This document shows, one piece after another, positions 31,901-45,447 of a DNA stretch of 64,000 bases (positions are counted from its first letter, which is position 1; each line of letters begins with the position of its first letter). The position numbers were made by a program, and so were the translations under genes. The notes beneath the pieces were generated by a model. That model was given only the letters and a program-made list of their open reading frames with translations, was not told the DNA's origin and did no database searches. The stretch lies in NCBI RefSeq assembly GCF_000278135.1, contig NZ_JH725023.1, positions 380,883-444,882 of the forward strand, read 5' to 3'. Source of the stretch: Candidatus Bartonella washoeensis Sb944nv. Lineage in GTDB: Bacteria > Pseudomonadota > Alphaproteobacteria > Rhizobiales > Rhizobiaceae.

Positions 31901-34900
31901 AGGGACATTGGCCAGAGATCAGATTGTTTGCCAAGAGTTTTTGCTAATATTTCAGGAGGAAGACGCCATGAGCGGTCTGGATAGATAAGCGGTGTTGCAT
32001 ATTTTTGATAAGTAATAGCTTCTCTAGGGTGGATGCCGCTCTGATATAATGCAACTTGTGAGCGTGTCCATGCCATTGAAAATTCTCGCTGGAACATATT
32101 GGGTTGTCGATAATGTTTAATATGATTTTGCAACGTTTCTTTTGAATTAGCAGCAAAAGTCCAAAAGATGAGTTCAGTTTTTTCATGTGCAGGAATTTTT
32201 ATACGGCAGCGGAGTGAGATGATTGGATCAAGTACGCAGCCTTGGCTATTGCTAAAACGAGCATTTTGGTCAAATGCAGCTGGTCGGCAAATAGAGCGAC
32301 CACGACCGATAAATAGGGAACGGTCGGTTTCAGATTCTGCTTCTGGGATAGTGCCAGCTGTATTGGTAACAAAATGGGTGATATGGATCTCGGGATCATT
32401 AGGGGCGCGTTTGCGCCTTTTAGCAAAAATTGTCCCTCCTGAATCGACAATTTCTGTTTCTATAAACATACGTGAAAAAATGGGATGGATGCAATCAGTA
32501 TCCATTGTTGCGAGCGCTAATTCACCATAAGAAGTAACTTCAATCAAGCGATCTTTGTTGGTTGTATTTATAAGCTGTAGACGTCGGCCTTCGCCATCAT
32601 TTTCTGATGTAACGAGACATTCAAGTGTTGATTTAATGCCATCAACCATTTTCATATATTCAGCTTTTTCATCTGAAAAAATGCTGATCGTTTCTTCTTC
32701 GGCAACACGTGTTGGTTCACTAGTCGCAGACCACCAACGTCCACTATGCGTATCGCGCAGGAAGAATAAGGTGCCTTGTTGATCTTCAGCGATATCAGGA
32801 ATAAAGCGCGTGATCATGTAATCATGCCACCGACTATAACCGGAACCATTAGCTGTTAACATTGTAGAATAAAAACCGTTTGATAAAAGCAAAGTTGCAC
32901 GGGGTTTGAAAAGTGGGTTAGTGATAATGCGTGTAGGAGCGTTATCAAATTCTTGAGATTTATTGCGCTTAGGATTGGCAATTTTTGTGTGAATGACAGG
33001 AATTTGAGTTGGAGCTCTTTCTTGTAATAACAATTGTATTGCTTCAATGACTGGGTCACGATGAAAGCGATTACGCATCTGCCCTTCAAAAATGATATTG
33101 TTGATAGCAAGAATTGACATGCCATGATGATGTGCATAATAATTACGTACAATGGCGTATTTTTTCCCCTTTTGTACACGTGAGGGAGTAAAATCGATAG
33201 AATCGTAATAACCATATGTTCCTAAAGCTCCAAGATCACGCAGTCGTTTTAAATTTTTTACGGCGTGCTTTGGCATATATTGTGCTGCTAAAAGGCTTGC
33301 GTAAGGAGCAATAACTGCATTGCGCGATAAACCGCGTTGCAGTCCAAGGTTTGGATCTCCAAAGCTAGCATATTGGTAATTCATTAAGTGGTCACGAGCA
33401 TTAAATGCGGCTTCTGATATACCCCATGGCAATCCTCGTTTATGGGCGTATTGTATTTGATGATGAATAATTAATCGATTAGTTTGATCCAGTATTGATC
33501 CTGAGGGTTCACGTATGATGAGAGATGGCATCAAATATTCGAACATGGATCCAGACCATGATAAGAGAGCACCTTTCCAACCAATCGGGATGAGTAACCG
33601 GCCGAGATGAAACCAATGTTTGAATTTGATATCGCCTTTCGCGATAGCAAAAAGGCTTGAGAGGCGTGCCTCTGAAGCTAGAAGGTCATAACAGCCTTCA
33701 TCAAGCTTATTTTCCTGAACACGATAGCCAATGGATAAGAGTTGCCGTTCAGGCTGCTCCAAAAAGTCAAATTCCATATCAAAAGCTATTTGCCGTGCAT
33801 TTGTAGCTAAAGTGTTTAATTTTTGACGTATTTTTTTAGTATCATAATTACTGCTAACATCATGATGATGGGCTTCGCAGGTTTCTATGAGGCATTTGGC
33901 CCAGGAGTGTGCTCGAGCAGATTCTACCGTTTGAATTTTTTGATCGAATTTAGCGGTTAAATCTACAATCTCACGGGCTGCAAGTGAAAGATTAATGATG
34001 CGAAAAGGAATAGTGTTTGGGTTTTCTATGAGAGTATTAATAGTGCAATGAAAATTGGCTATACGTTCTTCGATCCGTTTGCGTAATGGACGTAAAATAT
34101 TTTGGTCATCTGGAATTTCTTTTATCGTTTCTTTAAGGATATCGTTGACATCAAATAAACCCGCTAGATTACTTTGCAAAAAAATGCGAGGTGTCTCGGC
34201 CCATTCACTTAAAGTAGAAGAAAGTGTTACCAAATGGCCAGCAAGATTTCCTGAATCAACTGTTGATACATAGGTTGGCAAAAGAGGCTTGAGTGTATCA
34301 GTTGCATACCAATTATACAGATGGCCACGGAATTTTTCCATTTTTGCAAGAGTGTTTAAAGTGCATTCGATGCGTGTAATTGTCTCTTGACAACTAATCC
34401 AGCCGAAATCACGCGCGGCGATAGTGGAAAGTAGGTAAACTCCAATATTTGTAGGTGAAGTGCGTTGAGCAATTATAGGTTTAGGGTCTTCTTGGAAATT
34501 ATCGGGTGGTAAATGATTATTTTCTGCATTAACAAAGGTTGCATAATAAAGCCAAGTCCTTCGTGCAATACGTCGGAGTATTTTTTTGTCATCTGAAGAT
34601 ATATCAAGCGTATCCTGAGATGTTGATGGTTGGCTGACAAACCAAGCAATGAGAGGTGAGAAAAACCAAGTTATTCCAAAGGGCAGAGCAATAAAGCTTG
34701 CTGGGGAATATGAAAATATAGGCAGTATTACAGCGATAATCCCAATAAGTGATGCTGGCCACATTGCGAGGACATAGAATTCTAAACTGTTAGGGATTGA
34801 TTTTGTTGCAGCGGAGGTTTTCCATTCAAGAAGATATTGTTTTGAAATCGTCATCCGGTAAAGTGCGCGGATGATTGCATCAGTCATAAAATAAGCTGAG

Positions 34901-37566
34901 TAGGCAATAAACGTAGTTTTAAGAAATATATCTGCTGCTGTGAAAGCAATTTTGCTCAAAATTGATTGGAGATGCCCATACCAAAAATGATTAAGGCTAG
35001 AAGGAATAATGATTTGAAGCACGCCCAAAATTGGCGAGATAAAGAGACTAAGCAGCAAGAATATTTGCCAGACAATAGCTGTCTTTAACGGTAAAATAGA
35101 CCACCCTGTAATTGCTGCGATGAGCCACATAAGCGGTGTAAGGGAACGACGCAGATTATCTTGCATTTTCCAACGAGTGGTAAGGCTAATTTTACGCCAA
35201 TTTAAGAGATAGGGTAATAACTGCCAGTCACCACGAATCCAACGGTGATGACGGTTAACATCAACATTGTAGGCTGTTGGATAATCCTCAATTATTTCCA
35301 CATTAGTCACTAGTGCGGTACGCGCATAACTTCCTTCTAAAAGATCGTGACTGAGAACAGTATTTTCTTTAATTTTACCATTCAGTGCTTTTTCAAATGT
35401 ATCAATGTTATAAAGACCTTTGCCGGTGAAAGTTCCTTCTCCTAGAAGATCTTGATAGGTATCAGACACAGCAAAGACGTAAGGATCAATGCCACGATTG
35501 GTAGAAAAAATCTTTTGTAGAATGGATGTTTCTTTTCCTGAGGTGAGAGAAGGTGTGATACGGGGTTGTAAAATGCCGTAACCTTTTACAATTCTCCCAC
35601 TTTGGGGATCAAAAATAGGAGAGTTGAGTGGATGGTTAAGTTTTCCAACGAGTTTTGCGACGCTTTCAGGTGTTAGACGTGTGTCTGAATCCAAAGTCAT
35701 AATAAAACGGCAATCCATGGGAAGATGTGGATCTGGTGCATAGAAGCTTGTATTTTTATCTCCTCTTAATAAGAGATTAAGTTCATGGAGTTTACCACGT
35801 TTACGTTCCCACCCCATCCAGCATTTTTCGCTGGCATTATAAAAACGCCGACGATGTAAAAGAAAAAAGAGGGGGGTATCATCACGACGATAACGGTGAT
35901 TAAGTTTAGCGATACTCTTCTGCGCATAGTGTAGCAGATTAAGATCATCTTGTGTTTCTTCTAATGAAGCATCGCTCCAATCTGTAATGAGAGCGAAATG
36001 AATAGCACCTTTTGGATTAGAAAGATAATGCACTTCAAGATTGCGCACTTGCTCATCAATAGAATCACGTGATGTAATTAAAGTAGGAACAACAACCATT
36101 GTGCGCGCGTTTTTGGGAATACCTTCTTTATATTCATAACCAATGAGCTGTTTTGATGGAACAAACCATGAAACAAGAGTATTAAAGAAAGAAAAAGCAG
36201 CATCCATAGCAGGAAAAATTGCTAAGGCTGTAAAAAGGACAGTCTTCAACGGTGTTAAGTCTGATGTCCGTAATAGAATATAGATTGTCAATAAAAGAGC
36301 GAGCGTTAAAAAAGAAACAGGAATTGCAATCGTTCCTATTTTTAAGCCACGGTAAGCACGTACCCATTTCATGAAAAGCGATGGGGAGTATCCACAAGCT
36401 TTTTCAAAGGCATAACGCCCATCGTCAACAAGATACCATCCAATAGAGGAACCGTTATGATGAGAATTATATTTAGAGGCAAGATGTGCCATTTCCACAG
36501 CTTTACACGCGACTTCAACTTCGCTGAGAGAAGAACCCCGCGCAATTGTTTCGATCACTTGTCGATAGGCATTGCGTGAATAGGGATCAATTTCAGAAAA
36601 GTCACTCTTTTCACGTAATATAAAGTCAACAGAACTTACGCGTTCGAACCATACTGTCCAATCAACATCATCAATGGTTTTGAGGGCACGAATAATATTG
36701 CCCATGGTTACACCATCTGCTGCTTGACGGGTATGTTCATCAGCAGTTGCAATTTGGGGACTACTGCTTTGATGATGCAATTGTTTTTCAAGCCAATTTA
36801 ATGCCACTGTTGAATCAACAGATGCACCTCGTAAACGGTAGAATAAATGAGCTGAAAAAGTCGAATCTGCAGTTAATTCTTCATAAAGAGTGAAAAGACT
36901 GTGTAATTTGGTTTCATTTTTCGCAAGAGCAATTTTGTCGGCTACCTCATTAGCGAGATGACGCATATGCTGTGTTTCTTTAATCCGCAATGAAATACGA
37001 CGAATATTTTCAATGAGCAGCATACGTACAACAGAAGGTAGGGCCCATAATTCAGCAATTGTAAGATTATCAATTTCTTGAAATCCATTGACTATAGCAG
37101 TGAGCGTTTCTTGTGAAAATCTGCTGTCTGTATGAGCAATATAAAGCCAGGCTAAAGCAAAAATACGTGGAATTTCTGCTTTTTTTTTATAAGGGGGAAG
37201 TTGTTTGATGAAGGATTGTGGGAAGTTATAGCGTAGCTGTTGTATGGTTTTATCAATTGTATAATGATTATCAATAAGCCATTGAGCAGAGGGTGCAATA
37301 GTTTCATTGTTATCGGAAGCAATATCACTGCTGCGAAAAGTATGAAGAATAAGTTTGGCATTTTCGATCAAGCGTCTACGAAAATCATTTTCTCCTTCAT
37401 ATTCAGGAAGTGAAATTTCTTTGCCAGAGGCTATATCATGGCCTAGTTTATAAAGTTCTTCTTCGGATTTATAACTTGAACGAATAGGAAAGTTGGTTTC
37501 AGCAAAAGAGCGGAATTTTGTTTTTTGAGAAAAAAAACATTTCATAAAAGATATTGTGAGCGCCAT
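28990..37566 (-). CDS. Cyclic beta-1,2-glucan synthase (NdvB/ChvB/Cgs)
   Basis: A 2,858-residue inner-membrane enzyme that starts, extends, cyclises and trims beta-1,2-glucan from UDP-glucose for the periplasm. Its length matches rhizobial and Brucella enzymes (about 2,800-2,870). The N-terminal third is GT84: membrane segments near residues 400-460 and 810-1000 flank the catalytic block, with [12 protein letters not shown] near 627 and [15 protein letters not shown] near 777. The C-terminal part is GH94 phosphorylase-like, with [12 protein letters not shown] near 2542. The frame is unbroken across 8.6 kb, so it is under selection. In relatives this glucan is needed for osmoadaptation and for intracellular survival. 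The start could be seven codons later (MKCFFSQ). Confidence 0.95.
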   Translation of the reverse strand: MALTISFMKCFFSQKTKFRSFAETNFPIRSSYKSEEELYKLGHDIASGKEISLPEYEGENDFRRRLIENAKLILHTFRSSDIASDNNETIAPSAQWLIDNHYTIDKTIQQLRYNFPQSFIKQLPPYKKKAEIPRIFALAWLYIAHTDSRFSQETLTAIVNGFQEIDNLTIAELWALPSVVRMLLIENIRRISLRIKETQHMRHLANEVADKIALAKNETKLHSLFTLYEELTADSTFSAHLFYRLRGASVDSTVALNWLEKQLHHQSSSPQIATADEHTRQAADGVTMGNIIRALKTIDDVDWTVWFERVSSVDFILREKSDFSEIDPYSRNAYRQVIETIARGSSLSEVEVACKAVEMAHLASKYNSHHNGSSIGWYLVDDGRYAFEKACGYSPSLFMKWVRAYRGLKIGTIAIPVSFLTLALLLTIYILLRTSDLTPLKTVLFTALAIFPAMDAAFSFFNTLVSWFVPSKQLIGYEYKEGIPKNARTMVVVPTLITSRDSIDEQVRNLEVHYLSNPKGAIHFALITDWSDASLEETQDDLNLLHYAQKSIAKLNHRYRRDDTPLFFLLHRRRFYNASEKCWMGWERKRGKLHELNLLLRGDKNTSFYAPDPHLPMDCRFIMTLDSDTRLTPESVAKLVGKLNHPLNSPIFDPQSGRIVKGYGILQPRITPSLTSGKETSILQKIFSTNRGIDPYVFAVSDTYQDLLGEGTFTGKGLYNIDTFEKALNGKIKENTVLSHDLLEGSYARTALVTNVEIIEDYPTAYNVDVNRHHRWIRGDWQLLPYLLNWRKISLTTRWKMQDNLRRSLTPLMWLIAAITGWSILPLKTAIVWQIFLLLSLFISPILGVLQIIIPSSLNHFWYGHLQSILSKIAFTAADIFLKTTFIAYSAYFMTDAIIRALYRMTISKQYLLEWKTSAATKSIPNSLEFYVLAMWPASLIGIIAVILPIFSYSPASFIALPFGITWFFSPLIAWFVSQPSTSQDTLDISSDDKKILRRIARRTWLYYATFVNAENNHLPPDNFQEDPKPIIAQRTSPTNIGVYLLSTIAARDFGWISCQETITRIECTLNTLAKMEKFRGHLYNWYATDTLKPLLPTYVSTVDSGNLAGHLVTLSSTLSEWAETPRIFLQSNLAGLFDVNDILKETIKEIPDDQNILRPLRKRIEERIANFHCTINTLIENPNTIPFRIINLSLAAREIVDLTAKFDQKIQTVESARAHSWAKCLIETCEAHHHDVSSNYDTKKIRQKLNTLATNARQIAFDMEFDFLEQPERQLLSIGYRVQENKLDEGCYDLLASEARLSSLFAIAKGDIKFKHWFHLGRLLIPIGWKGALLSWSGSMFEYLMPSLIIREPSGSILDQTNRLIIHHQIQYAHKRGLPWGISEAAFNARDHLMNYQYASFGDPNLGLQRGLSRNAVIAPYASLLAAQYMPKHAVKNLKRLRDLGALGTYGYYDSIDFTPSRVQKGKKYAIVRNYYAHHHGMSILAINNIIFEGQMRNRFHRDPVIEAIQLLLQERAPTQIPVIHTKIANPKRNKSQEFDNAPTRIITNPLFKPRATLLLSNGFYSTMLTANGSGYSRWHDYMITRFIPDIAEDQQGTLFFLRDTHSGRWWSATSEPTRVAEEETISIFSDEKAEYMKMVDGIKSTLECLVTSENDGEGRRLQLINTTNKDRLIEVTSYGELALATMDTDCIHPIFSRMFIETEIVDSGGTIFAKRRKRAPNDPEIHITHFVTNTAGTIPEAESETDRSLFIGRGRSICRPAAFDQNARFSNSQGCVLDPIISLRCRIKIPAHEKTELIFWTFAANSKETLQNHIKHYRQPNMFQREFSMAWTRSQVALYQSGIHPREAITYQKYATPLIYPDRSWRLPPEILAKTLGKQSDLWPMSLSGDTPICLLRLDNEMDLTVLRELLKAHEYWRTRGLIIDLVILNEQAFSYIQNTQRAIEWVCESYRHNTTETDKRQHIFTLRRDQMNEQSFKTLLASARIVLHAQNGSLSEQLKRIENIDSNLAAHNSHQELNNKLNHGKYNKKRQVATPTEPNLFTSIGLIGQPKPSRLPAHGKDLKYWNGYGGFNHYNHYVIRLNGHTNTPHPWINVIANDHFGFHVSAEGATFTWANNSRDYHLTPWSNDPVSNRPGEALYLVDRLSLKRFSPVSSVECNENVVYEACHGFGFSTFKSIHSEIALELTHTIDLKKPVRLSRLIIRNEGKKPRSFRLYNYVEWVLGNIRTKYAPFILPSYDSNRGAYFIQNPYQIETPQQVAFLSASEMPTSFTTDRLEFIGSTGTVKHPRALHQARALSNTVEAGCDPCSALAYDIDLEPGQTKEIIFYLGNAQNMQEAEKLLDQIRVNDFNVLLAQQKQQWNDFVSPLQIKTPDPSFDIMVNHWLPYQIYACRIMARAAFYQASGAFGFRDQLQDSLSLLLLKPQLARQQLLNAATHQFLEGDVQHWWLPHSNAGVRTHISDDIVWLAYGTALYVNTTGEYDFLDTPIAFIEGPSLKTEQQDAYFQPTQSQKTATLYEHCTLALDLAIKRCGQHGLPLILGGDWNDGMNLVGIKGKGESTWLGWFLGNTLQAFITLAQKRGDHNHAKTWSTYLKRLKKALEKNGWDGAWYRRGYFDDGTPLGSKTNDECQIDTIAQSWAVISQMASLKRQKQAMASMLEHLWDKKGGFIRLFWPPFDKSTLEPGYIKGYPPGIRENGGQYTHGAIWSILALAEMGEADKAYSLFSMINPITHGQNPEIYRVEPYVMAADIYAIEPRRGQGGWTWYTGSAGWFYHAAIQAILGIQRQGNQLFLRPHLPSSWPEYEAKMKFYDALYTIKVKWGSQNTLIVDGKKCAKLNAGIKLKKTGKHEIMRILKS

Positions 37567-37711
37567 AATACTATATTGTCATTAAATGATGCGGTTTCTT
37601 TTTTATTCAAAGGGCTTTTGGCATTTTATTATAATAAGCTTTTTATTTTTATTTAGAAGTATTTGTAATGTTTGACGAGATCATTGAAGAATCAAGAAGG
37701 GAAATATTAAA

Positions 37712-37746
37712 GAATAAAAAAGGCCGCTAGAAAAACGAGCGGCCTT
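37712..37746 (-). terminator. Rho-independent terminator of rpsA
   Basis: On the minus strand AAGGCCGCT (37746-37738) pairs with AGCGGCCTT (37728-37720) and is followed by a T-run. A perfect 9-bp stem just after the rpsA stop. Confidence 0.9.
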
Positions 37747-37772
37747 ACTTTTTAACTATAACTATTAATCCA

Positions 37773-39473
37773 TTAATCTTGTTCTTGCTTTTTTAAAGCT
37801 GCGCCAAGAATATCACCAAGAGAAGCGCCAGAATCTGTTGAGCCATATTGAGCAACAGCTTCTTTTTCTTCTGCAATTTCTAAAGCTTTGATAGATACTG
37901 AAAGCTTGCGTGTTTTTTTATCGAATGCAGTAATGCGGGCATCAACTTTTTGACCAATAGAAAAACGTTCAGGACGCTGTTCATCACGATCACGCGCTAA
38001 ATCAGTCCGGCGAATGGTTGTTTCAAGATTGTGGTCAACCAATTTTACATTAATGTCATTGTCATTGATTCCAGTAACTTCACATGTCACAACAGCGCCT
38101 TTGCGGAGTTCGCCAGATGCTGCTGCTTCTCCAACTTTATCACTAGAAAGTTGTTTGATGCCAAGAGAGATACGCTCTTTCTCAACGTCGACATCAAGTA
38201 CCACAGCTTTAACGATATCACCTTTATTGTAAGTATCAATGACTTGTTCACCGGGACGATTCCAATCAAGATCAGAAAGATGAACCATACCATCAACATC
38301 GCCTTCAAGCCCAATGAAGAGACCAAATTCTGTTTTGTTTTTGACCTCTCCTTCGATTTGTGAATTGACAGGAAATTTATTGGCAAAAGCAACCCATGGA
38401 TTTTCAAATGTTTGCTTTAAACCAAGAGAAATACGCCGTTTAGAAGGATCAATTTCAAGAACAACCACTTCCACTTCTTGCGATGTAGACAGAATTTTTC
38501 CAGGGTGAACGTTTTTCTTTGTCCAACTCATTTCGGAAACATGAATCAACCCTTCAATTCCTGGTTCAATTTCAACGAAACCACCATAATCAGTAATGTT
38601 GGTAACAGCACCAGTAATTTTTTTGCCAACTGGGTATCTGGCACTGATGCTTTCCCAAGGATCATTTTCAAGTTGTTTCATTCCAAGAGAGATACGATGT
38701 GTGTCTTGATTGATACGAATAATTTGAACTTTAATAGTTTGACCAATTGTGAGAATTTCAGATGGATGATTAACACGCCGCCACGCCATGTCCGTAACAT
38801 GTAAAAGACCATCAATTCCACCAAGATCAACAAAAGCACCATAATCGGTGATATTCTTAACCACACCTTCAACAATTTGGTTTTCTTCAAGATTTTGAAC
38901 GATTTCTGAACGTTGCTCAGCGCGGCTTTCTTCTAAGACGGTACGACGTGAGACAACAATATTACCACGACGACGATCCATTTTCAAAATTTCAAAGGAT
39001 TGTGAATTATGCATAAGAGGTGAAACATCACGAATAGGGCGAATATCGACTTGACTGCGAGGCAAGAAAGCAACAGCACCATCGAGGTCGACGGTAAAGC
39101 CTCCTTTTACTTGGCTAAAGATAACGCCATCGACGCGTGCACCAGCGTTAAACTTTTCTTCCAAACGAATCCAGCTTTCTTCACGCCGTGCTTTTTCACG
39201 TGATAGAATAGCTTCGCCCATCGCATTTTCAATGCGTTCAATATAAACTTCGACTTCATCTCCAACTTGCAAAGAACCGTCTTTTCCTTTAACTCCAAAT
39301 TCTTTGAGTGGAATACGTCCTTCAACTTTAAGTCCAGCATCAATAATGGCCATGTCTTTTTCGATTGCAATGACACGGCCTTTAACAACGGATCCTTCAT
39401 TAAGATCATTAGTTTGAAAAGATTCCATTAAAAGGGCTTCGAAATCCGCTGTTGTGGGATTGTATTGTGACAT
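37773..39473 (-). CDS. rpsA: 30S ribosomal protein S1
   Basis: The 566-residue mRNA-binding protein of the small subunit. Six S1 (OB-fold) repeats can be followed; the better-conserved ones have phrases such as VVKNITDYGAFVDLGGIDGLLHVTDMAW (repeat 3), AVTNITDYGGFVEIEPGIEGLIHVSEMSW (4) and EVKNKTEFGLFIGLEGDVDGMVHLSDLDW (5). The upstream neighbour on the same strand is cmk, the common cmk-rpsA arrangement. A short hairpin lies between them at 39548-39576. A terminator follows. Confidence 0.97.
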   Translation of the reverse strand: MSQYNPTTADFEALLMESFQTNDLNEGSVVKGRVIAIEKDMAIIDAGLKVEGRIPLKEFGVKGKDGSLQVGDEVEVYIERIENAMGEAILSREKARREESWIRLEEKFNAGARVDGVIFSQVKGGFTVDLDGAVAFLPRSQVDIRPIRDVSPLMHNSQSFEILKMDRRRGNIVVSRRTVLEESRAEQRSEIVQNLEENQIVEGVVKNITDYGAFVDLGGIDGLLHVTDMAWRRVNHPSEILTIGQTIKVQIIRINQDTHRISLGMKQLENDPWESISARYPVGKKITGAVTNITDYGGFVEIEPGIEGLIHVSEMSWTKKNVHPGKILSTSQEVEVVVLEIDPSKRRISLGLKQTFENPWVAFANKFPVNSQIEGEVKNKTEFGLFIGLEGDVDGMVHLSDLDWNRPGEQVIDTYNKGDIVKAVVLDVDVEKERISLGIKQLSSDKVGEAAASGELRKGAVVTCEVTGINDNDINVKLVDHNLETTIRRTDLARDRDEQRPERFSIGQKVDARITAFDKKTRKLSVSIKALEIAEEKEAVAQYGSTDSGASLGDILGAALKKQEQD

Positions 39474-39613
39474 AAGAACTCCTGATACATACCTTTATTG
39501 TCAAGATTTAAAGGTATAAGCGCTAGGTTAGTGTTGATATGAGGTAACTTCCTGCCTTTTTCCTTAATACAGGAAGAAAAATTAGCGCTTGGCCGGAAAT
39601 CACCTTGATGACT

Positions 39614-41622
<2,009 letters not shown>

Positions 41623-41771
41623 TTAAGCATCCTTTAGCACATGCTTTGAGAAGCGTCATGAGAAAATCCGTGTGGAATGACGTATTTATCTTTGACAAAG
41701 GCATTGTCTTTCGATTAAGGAGCATAAAATTTGTCTTTAATGAATGATAGCTAACCAAAGAGGCACGGTCC

Positions 41772-42152
41772 ATGGCAAAACAGGAACTTGGAACCAAACG
41801 TGTTGACCCGGAAACGGGAAAAAAGTTTTATGATCTTAATCGTGATCCTATTGTATCACCTTATACAGGAATTTCTTATCCGCGTTCTTATTTTGAGGTT
41901 GCGGCAGCTGAAGCAAATAGTGAAGAAGAAGTTGATACTGAAGAGCTTGATACAGCACTTGAAAAATCTGCCTTTATGCTTCTTGAAGAAGATGGGGATG
42001 ATTCTAAAGATGATGATATTCCTGATTTGGAAGATAGTGATGTCGATTTGGGTGATGACGATGACACGTTTTTATCTCACGATGATGACGACGAGGATGA
42101 TGACGTTACCGGTATTCTAGGAGGCGGTGTGTCTAAGGACGACGATTCTTGA
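41772..42152 (+). CDS. TIGR02300-family protein (FYDLN acid domain)
   Basis: A 126-residue protein whose first 45 residues (ELGTKRVDPETGKKFYDLNRDPIVSPYTG in two parts) define the TIGR02300 family of alphaproteobacteria. The rest is extremely acidic, with runs of Asp and Glu near the C-terminus. In many relatives the N-terminal block has CPxxG and looks like a zinc ribbon; here the first Cys is Asp, so metal binding is unlikely. Function unknown. It lies divergent from aroA-cmk-rpsA, as in other Rhizobiales. GAGG stands before the ATG. Confidence 0.85.
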   Translation: MAKQELGTKRVDPETGKKFYDLNRDPIVSPYTGISYPRSYFEVAAAEANSEEEVDTEELDTALEKSAFMLLEEDGDDSKDDDIPDLEDSDVDLGDDDDTFLSHDDDDEDDDVTGILGGGVSKDDDS

Positions 42153-42270
42153 GAGAAATAAGAGAGCGTTCTTTTCATTGAATGCAAAATCTTCTTGATC
42201 TTCAATTTTTCTCGTTCTAGAAAACTTCCCCAAGATTGTTTATCGATTGGGAAAAAATGCGTTTTTATGT

Positions 42271-42346
<76 letters not shown>

Positions 42347-42362
42347 AAAAGGCTATTATTTT

Positions 42363-42477
42363 AAGAGAGAATCAGATTTAAATCTGTTTTGAGAGATGCT
42401 ATTTTAGCTTTACTGGTCTCTCTTAGTATTTTTCGATGATTTCGTAATGCATCTGTTTTATTTACGATGCATTTTTG
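42363..42477 (+). terminator. Structured region and terminator after tRNA-Ala
   Basis: AAGAGAGA (42363-42370) can pair with TCTCTCTT (42417-42424), enclosing the palindrome CAGATTTAAATCTG. Then AATGCATC (42446-42453) / GATGCATT (42466-42473) forms a perfect 8-bp stem followed by Ts. The second hairpin looks like the tRNA terminator; the first may be part of the trailer or of a small transcript. Confidence 0.5.
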
Positions 42478-42644
42478 TTACCTTGTAAGATTCATACGAT
42501 TTTATTGTTATGAAAGCGAACAAGCAGATTGGTGCGTAAAAAGAAAAAGCAAGCTGTTTATCATTTGTGACATAATGCATAGAAAAAAGAGGTATCTGGA
42601 TAAAAAGGTATCATCAATAAAGGTTATCTGTTATACAATAATGC
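42478..42644. other. Short gene-free stretch, nothing recognised
   Basis: AT-rich sequence between the tRNA-Ala terminator and repeat copy A. The 60-codon frame here shows no homology I recognise and no ribosome-binding site. Confidence 0.4.
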
Positions 42645-42814
42645 ATTGATTTATAATGATAATTCATCATTTTGCAACTTGAACTATTCCCCAGAATACA
42701 GCAAGATTCTTCATTTCAAACTCTCTTATATTAAATCAATTACAGCCATCCGCTTGTACGTTACAACAGGGATTGGAGTGTGGACAAAAAATCATTTAAG
42801 AAAAGAGTAAATAT
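42645..42814 (+). repeat. Dispersed repeat, copy A (upstream of ilvD)
   Basis: About 170 bases that align end to end with 45279-45447. Both copies begin ATTGATTTATAATGATAATT and end GAGTAAATAT. Between these ends they have diverged strongly but stay collinear, with shared blocks such as TTGCAACTT, AAATCAA and GGGATT. The opening contains ATAATGATAAT, resembling half of a Fur-type box. In one frame, copy A (LYVTTGIGVWTKN) parallels copy B (LHVTKGISMWKKT), so the repeat may be old coding sequence. Confidence 0.75.
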
Positions 42815-42909
42815 GCCTCTTATGAACCATCGCAATGCAAGAATTCTCCGCAACATTGGGAGTTGGAAAATAGTATGATGGTGGCAGCTTGTTATAACAA
42901 GCAACCTTT

Positions 42910-43017
42910 GTTCCTATAACTCAAGTAGAACGCTTATGCCAACATTATTGCTTAAATTTAAAGGTTTTTGTGCAGCTAAAAGGCAGTTATTATAGATTCT
43001 ACGAATGATTGAGATAT
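42910..43017 (-). pseudogene. Decayed fragment of aroA (partial duplication)
   Basis: The segment aligns with aroA at 41270-41372. The stretch AAATTTAAAGG...GTGCAGCTAAAAG.CAG is nearly identical, and similarity continues on both sides. Translated on the minus strand it gives IIRRIYNNCLLAAQKPLNLSNN, matching [22 protein letters not shown] of AroA (about residues 79-100), then a stop. Only this internal part is recognisable. It shows a partial gene copy next to the real gene, now non-functional. Confidence 0.8.
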
Positions 43018-43200
43018 TATTTTTCTTAAGAAAGTTTTATTGGATTATTTGCTGTTGAATGGGGTTTATATGTGCCTTTCAGTTTTGTGATTTAAATGTC
43101 TCAAAAAGAGGCTTTTTTCATTTCTCGTGCGAGAACTCTTGTTTTTAGGGTTGGATTGCAGCACAACAGGGAAAATGGAATTATTTGAGGGGAAAAAATA

Positions 43201-45039
43201 ATGCCTTCTTACCGTTCAAGAATATCGACTCATGGGCGCAATATGGCAGGGGCCCGCAGTCTTTGGCGTGCAACAGGAATGAAAGATACTGATTTTGGTA
43301 AACCCATTATTGCGATTGCGAATTCTTTTACACAATTTGTACCAGGGCATGTCCATTTAAAAGATCTTGGGCAACTGGTGGCACAACAAATAGCGTTTTC
43401 TGGCGCTGTCGCGAAAGAATTTAACACGATTGCTGTAGATGATGGAATTGCTATGGGGCACGATGGAATGCTTTATTCTTTGCCTTCACGTGAAATCATT
43501 GCTGATTCTGTTGAATATATGGTCAACGCCCATTGTGCAGATGCACTTGTCTGTATTTCCAATTGTGACAAAATTACACCTGGTATGTTAATGGCTTCTT
43601 TACGGTTGAATATTCCAACAATCTTTGTTTCAGGGGGGCCTATGGAAGCAGGTAAGATTAAATGGAAAGATAAAAATCTGGCTGTTGACTTAGTTGATGC
43701 AATGATTGCTACAGCTTCTGAGTATAATTCAGACGACGAAGTTGCTGAAATGGAACGTGCTGCTTGTCCTACATGTGGTTCTTGTTCAGGAATGTTTACT
43801 GCTAATTCTATGAATTGTCTGACTGAAGCATTAGGGCTTTCTCTTCCTGGAAACGGTTCAATATTAGCAACGCATGCAGATCGTCGGTTGCTTTTTGAAG
43901 AAGCTGGACGACAGATTGTCACATTGGTTAAGCGTTATTATGAAGAAGATGATGAGACAGTTTTGCCGCGTTCTATTGCTTCGCGTAAAGCTTTTGAAAA
44001 TGCAATGACTGTTGATATTTCCATGGGGGGATCAACCAATACTGTTCTACATCTTTTAGCAGCGGCGCAAGAAGCTGAGGTAGATTTTAACATGACGGAT
44101 ATTGATCGTCTTTCACGTCGTGTTCCTGTTTTATGTAAAGTTGCACCTGCTGTTGCGAATGTGCATATGGAAGATGTTCATCGTGCTGGTGGTATTATGG
44201 GACTTTTAGGTGAATTGAATGTGGCTGGACTCATTGATACATCCGCTTATACAGTTCATGCGAAAACGATGAAGGAAGCTCTTTACCGCTGGGATGTGAA
44301 ACGAACTAAAGAACCAACTATTCATGAATTTTACCGTGCAGCTCCAGGTGGTATTCCAACACAGACAGCTTTTAGCCAATTTTGTCGCTATGACACCCTT
44401 GATCTTGATCGTGAAAAAGGTGTAATCCGCGATAGTAAACATGCTTATTCGCAGGATGGAGGATTGGCAGTTCTTTATGGAAATCTTGCAGAAGATGGTT
44501 GCATTGTAAAAACAGCAGGTGTTGATCAATCAATTTTAACGTTTAAAGGTCCAGCAAGAATTTTTGAAAGCCAAGATTCAGCTGTTTCGGCGATTTTGAC
44601 CGATAAAATTAAATCAGGTGATATTGTTTTAATCCGTTATGAAGGTCCGCGCGGTGGACCTGGGATGCAAGAAATGCTCTATCCCACGAGCTATCTCAAA
44701 TCCAAAGGATTGGGAAAGGTTTGTGCACTTATAACGGATGGTAGATTTTCTGGAGGATCTTCAGGGCTTTCTATCGGACATATTTCACCAGAAGCTGCTG
44801 AAGGAGGCACAATTGCTCTTGTGGAAGAGGGTGATATAATAGAAATTGATATTCCTAACCGTACTATTCATATGTTGGTAGATGATATTGAGATTATGCG
44901 CCGTCGTGCCAAAATGCAAGAAAAAGGAAACGCCGCTTGGCAACCGGTTGAGAAGCGTAAACGTAAAGTTTCAAAGGCGCTTAAAGCCTATGCAGCTATG
45001 ACAACTTCTGCTGCTAAAGGTGCAGTGCGCAGCATTTGA
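43201..45039 (+). CDS. ilvD: Dihydroxy-acid dehydratase IlvD
   Basis: Iron-sulphur enzyme that dehydrates dihydroxy acids in valine, isoleucine and pantothenate precursor synthesis. The 612-residue protein has [17 protein letters not shown] near residue 119 and [19 protein letters not shown] near 193, the cluster ligands and active-site region, and [23 protein letters not shown] near 517. AGGGG-like sequence (gaggggaaaaa) precedes the ATG. The gene is intact and sits between two copies of a 170-bp repeat, with the aroA fragment just upstream. Confidence 0.98.
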   Translation: MPSYRSRISTHGRNMAGARSLWRATGMKDTDFGKPIIAIANSFTQFVPGHVHLKDLGQLVAQQIAFSGAVAKEFNTIAVDDGIAMGHDGMLYSLPSREIIADSVEYMVNAHCADALVCISNCDKITPGMLMASLRLNIPTIFVSGGPMEAGKIKWKDKNLAVDLVDAMIATASEYNSDDEVAEMERAACPTCGSCSGMFTANSMNCLTEALGLSLPGNGSILATHADRRLLFEEAGRQIVTLVKRYYEEDDETVLPRSIASRKAFENAMTVDISMGGSTNTVLHLLAAAQEAEVDFNMTDIDRLSRRVPVLCKVAPAVANVHMEDVHRAGGIMGLLGELNVAGLIDTSAYTVHAKTMKEALYRWDVKRTKEPTIHEFYRAAPGGIPTQTAFSQFCRYDTLDLDREKGVIRDSKHAYSQDGGLAVLYGNLAEDGCIVKTAGVDQSILTFKGPARIFESQDSAVSAILTDKIKSGDIVLIRYEGPRGGPGMQEMLYPTSYLKSKGLGKVCALITDGRFSGGSSGLSIGHISPEAAEGGTIALVEEGDIIEIDIPNRTIHMLVDDIEIMRRRAKMQEKGNAAWQPVEKRKRKVSKALKAYAAMTTSAAKGAVRSI

Positions 45040-45278
45040 TTGAGTGAAGAAATCAGTTTGTGGAAGATGCATGGGGAAGAAGAGATTTCTTAAATGCTTA
45101 ATATTCTAAGCTGATTATTGTGAGCCCTTTCGATGAGTAAGATTTTTGGAAATGGTGGAGTGATTTTAGGAGGTTAAAGATTACATTTCTCTTTCATACA
45201 GAAGGTGAAAAAATCGATTCTAGCAAATGCGATCTATAAACTCTTTCCCTATAGAAGAGATAATTATCATGACAAGAT
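45040..45278. other. Gap after ilvD, no gene
   Basis: No recognisable coding sequence. AAGAAATC (about 45048) and GATTTCTT (about 45085) could form a long-loop stem after ilvD, without a T-run. Confidence 0.4.
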
Positions 45279-45447
45279 ATTGATTTATAATGATAATTCA
45301 TCGTTTGCAACTTTAATGAGAGACCTTAAAATTGTAAGATTCTCCCATTTCGACTCTTCTTATAATAAATCAACCAAAGCCCTTCCTTTGCACGTCACAA
45401 AAGGGATTAGCATGTGGAAAAAAACCATTTCAGAAAGGAGTAAATAT
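45279..45447 (+). repeat. Dispersed repeat, copy B (downstream of ilvD)
   Basis: Second copy of the repeat at 42645-42814, same orientation. Block matches include ATTGATTTATAATGATAATT at the start and GAGTAAATAT at the end. A 102-codon frame (45205-45513) runs through it, but that frame is interrupted in copy A and has no ribosome-binding site, so I do not call a gene. The two copies enclose the aroA fragment and ilvD. Confidence 0.75.

Noticed and set aside
29115-36397. Many small frames within the glucan synthase gene on both strands
   Set aside because: All are shadows of a single long, family-matching frame.
39548-39576. Hairpin CTTCCTG/CAGGAAG between cmk and rpsA, possible terminator
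   Set aside because: No T-run follows on the minus strand; it could be an rpsA leader element, but the evidence is too thin to call.
42467-42649. 60-codon plus-strand frame after tRNA-Ala
   Set aside because: Begins inside a terminator-like hairpin and shows no protein-like features.
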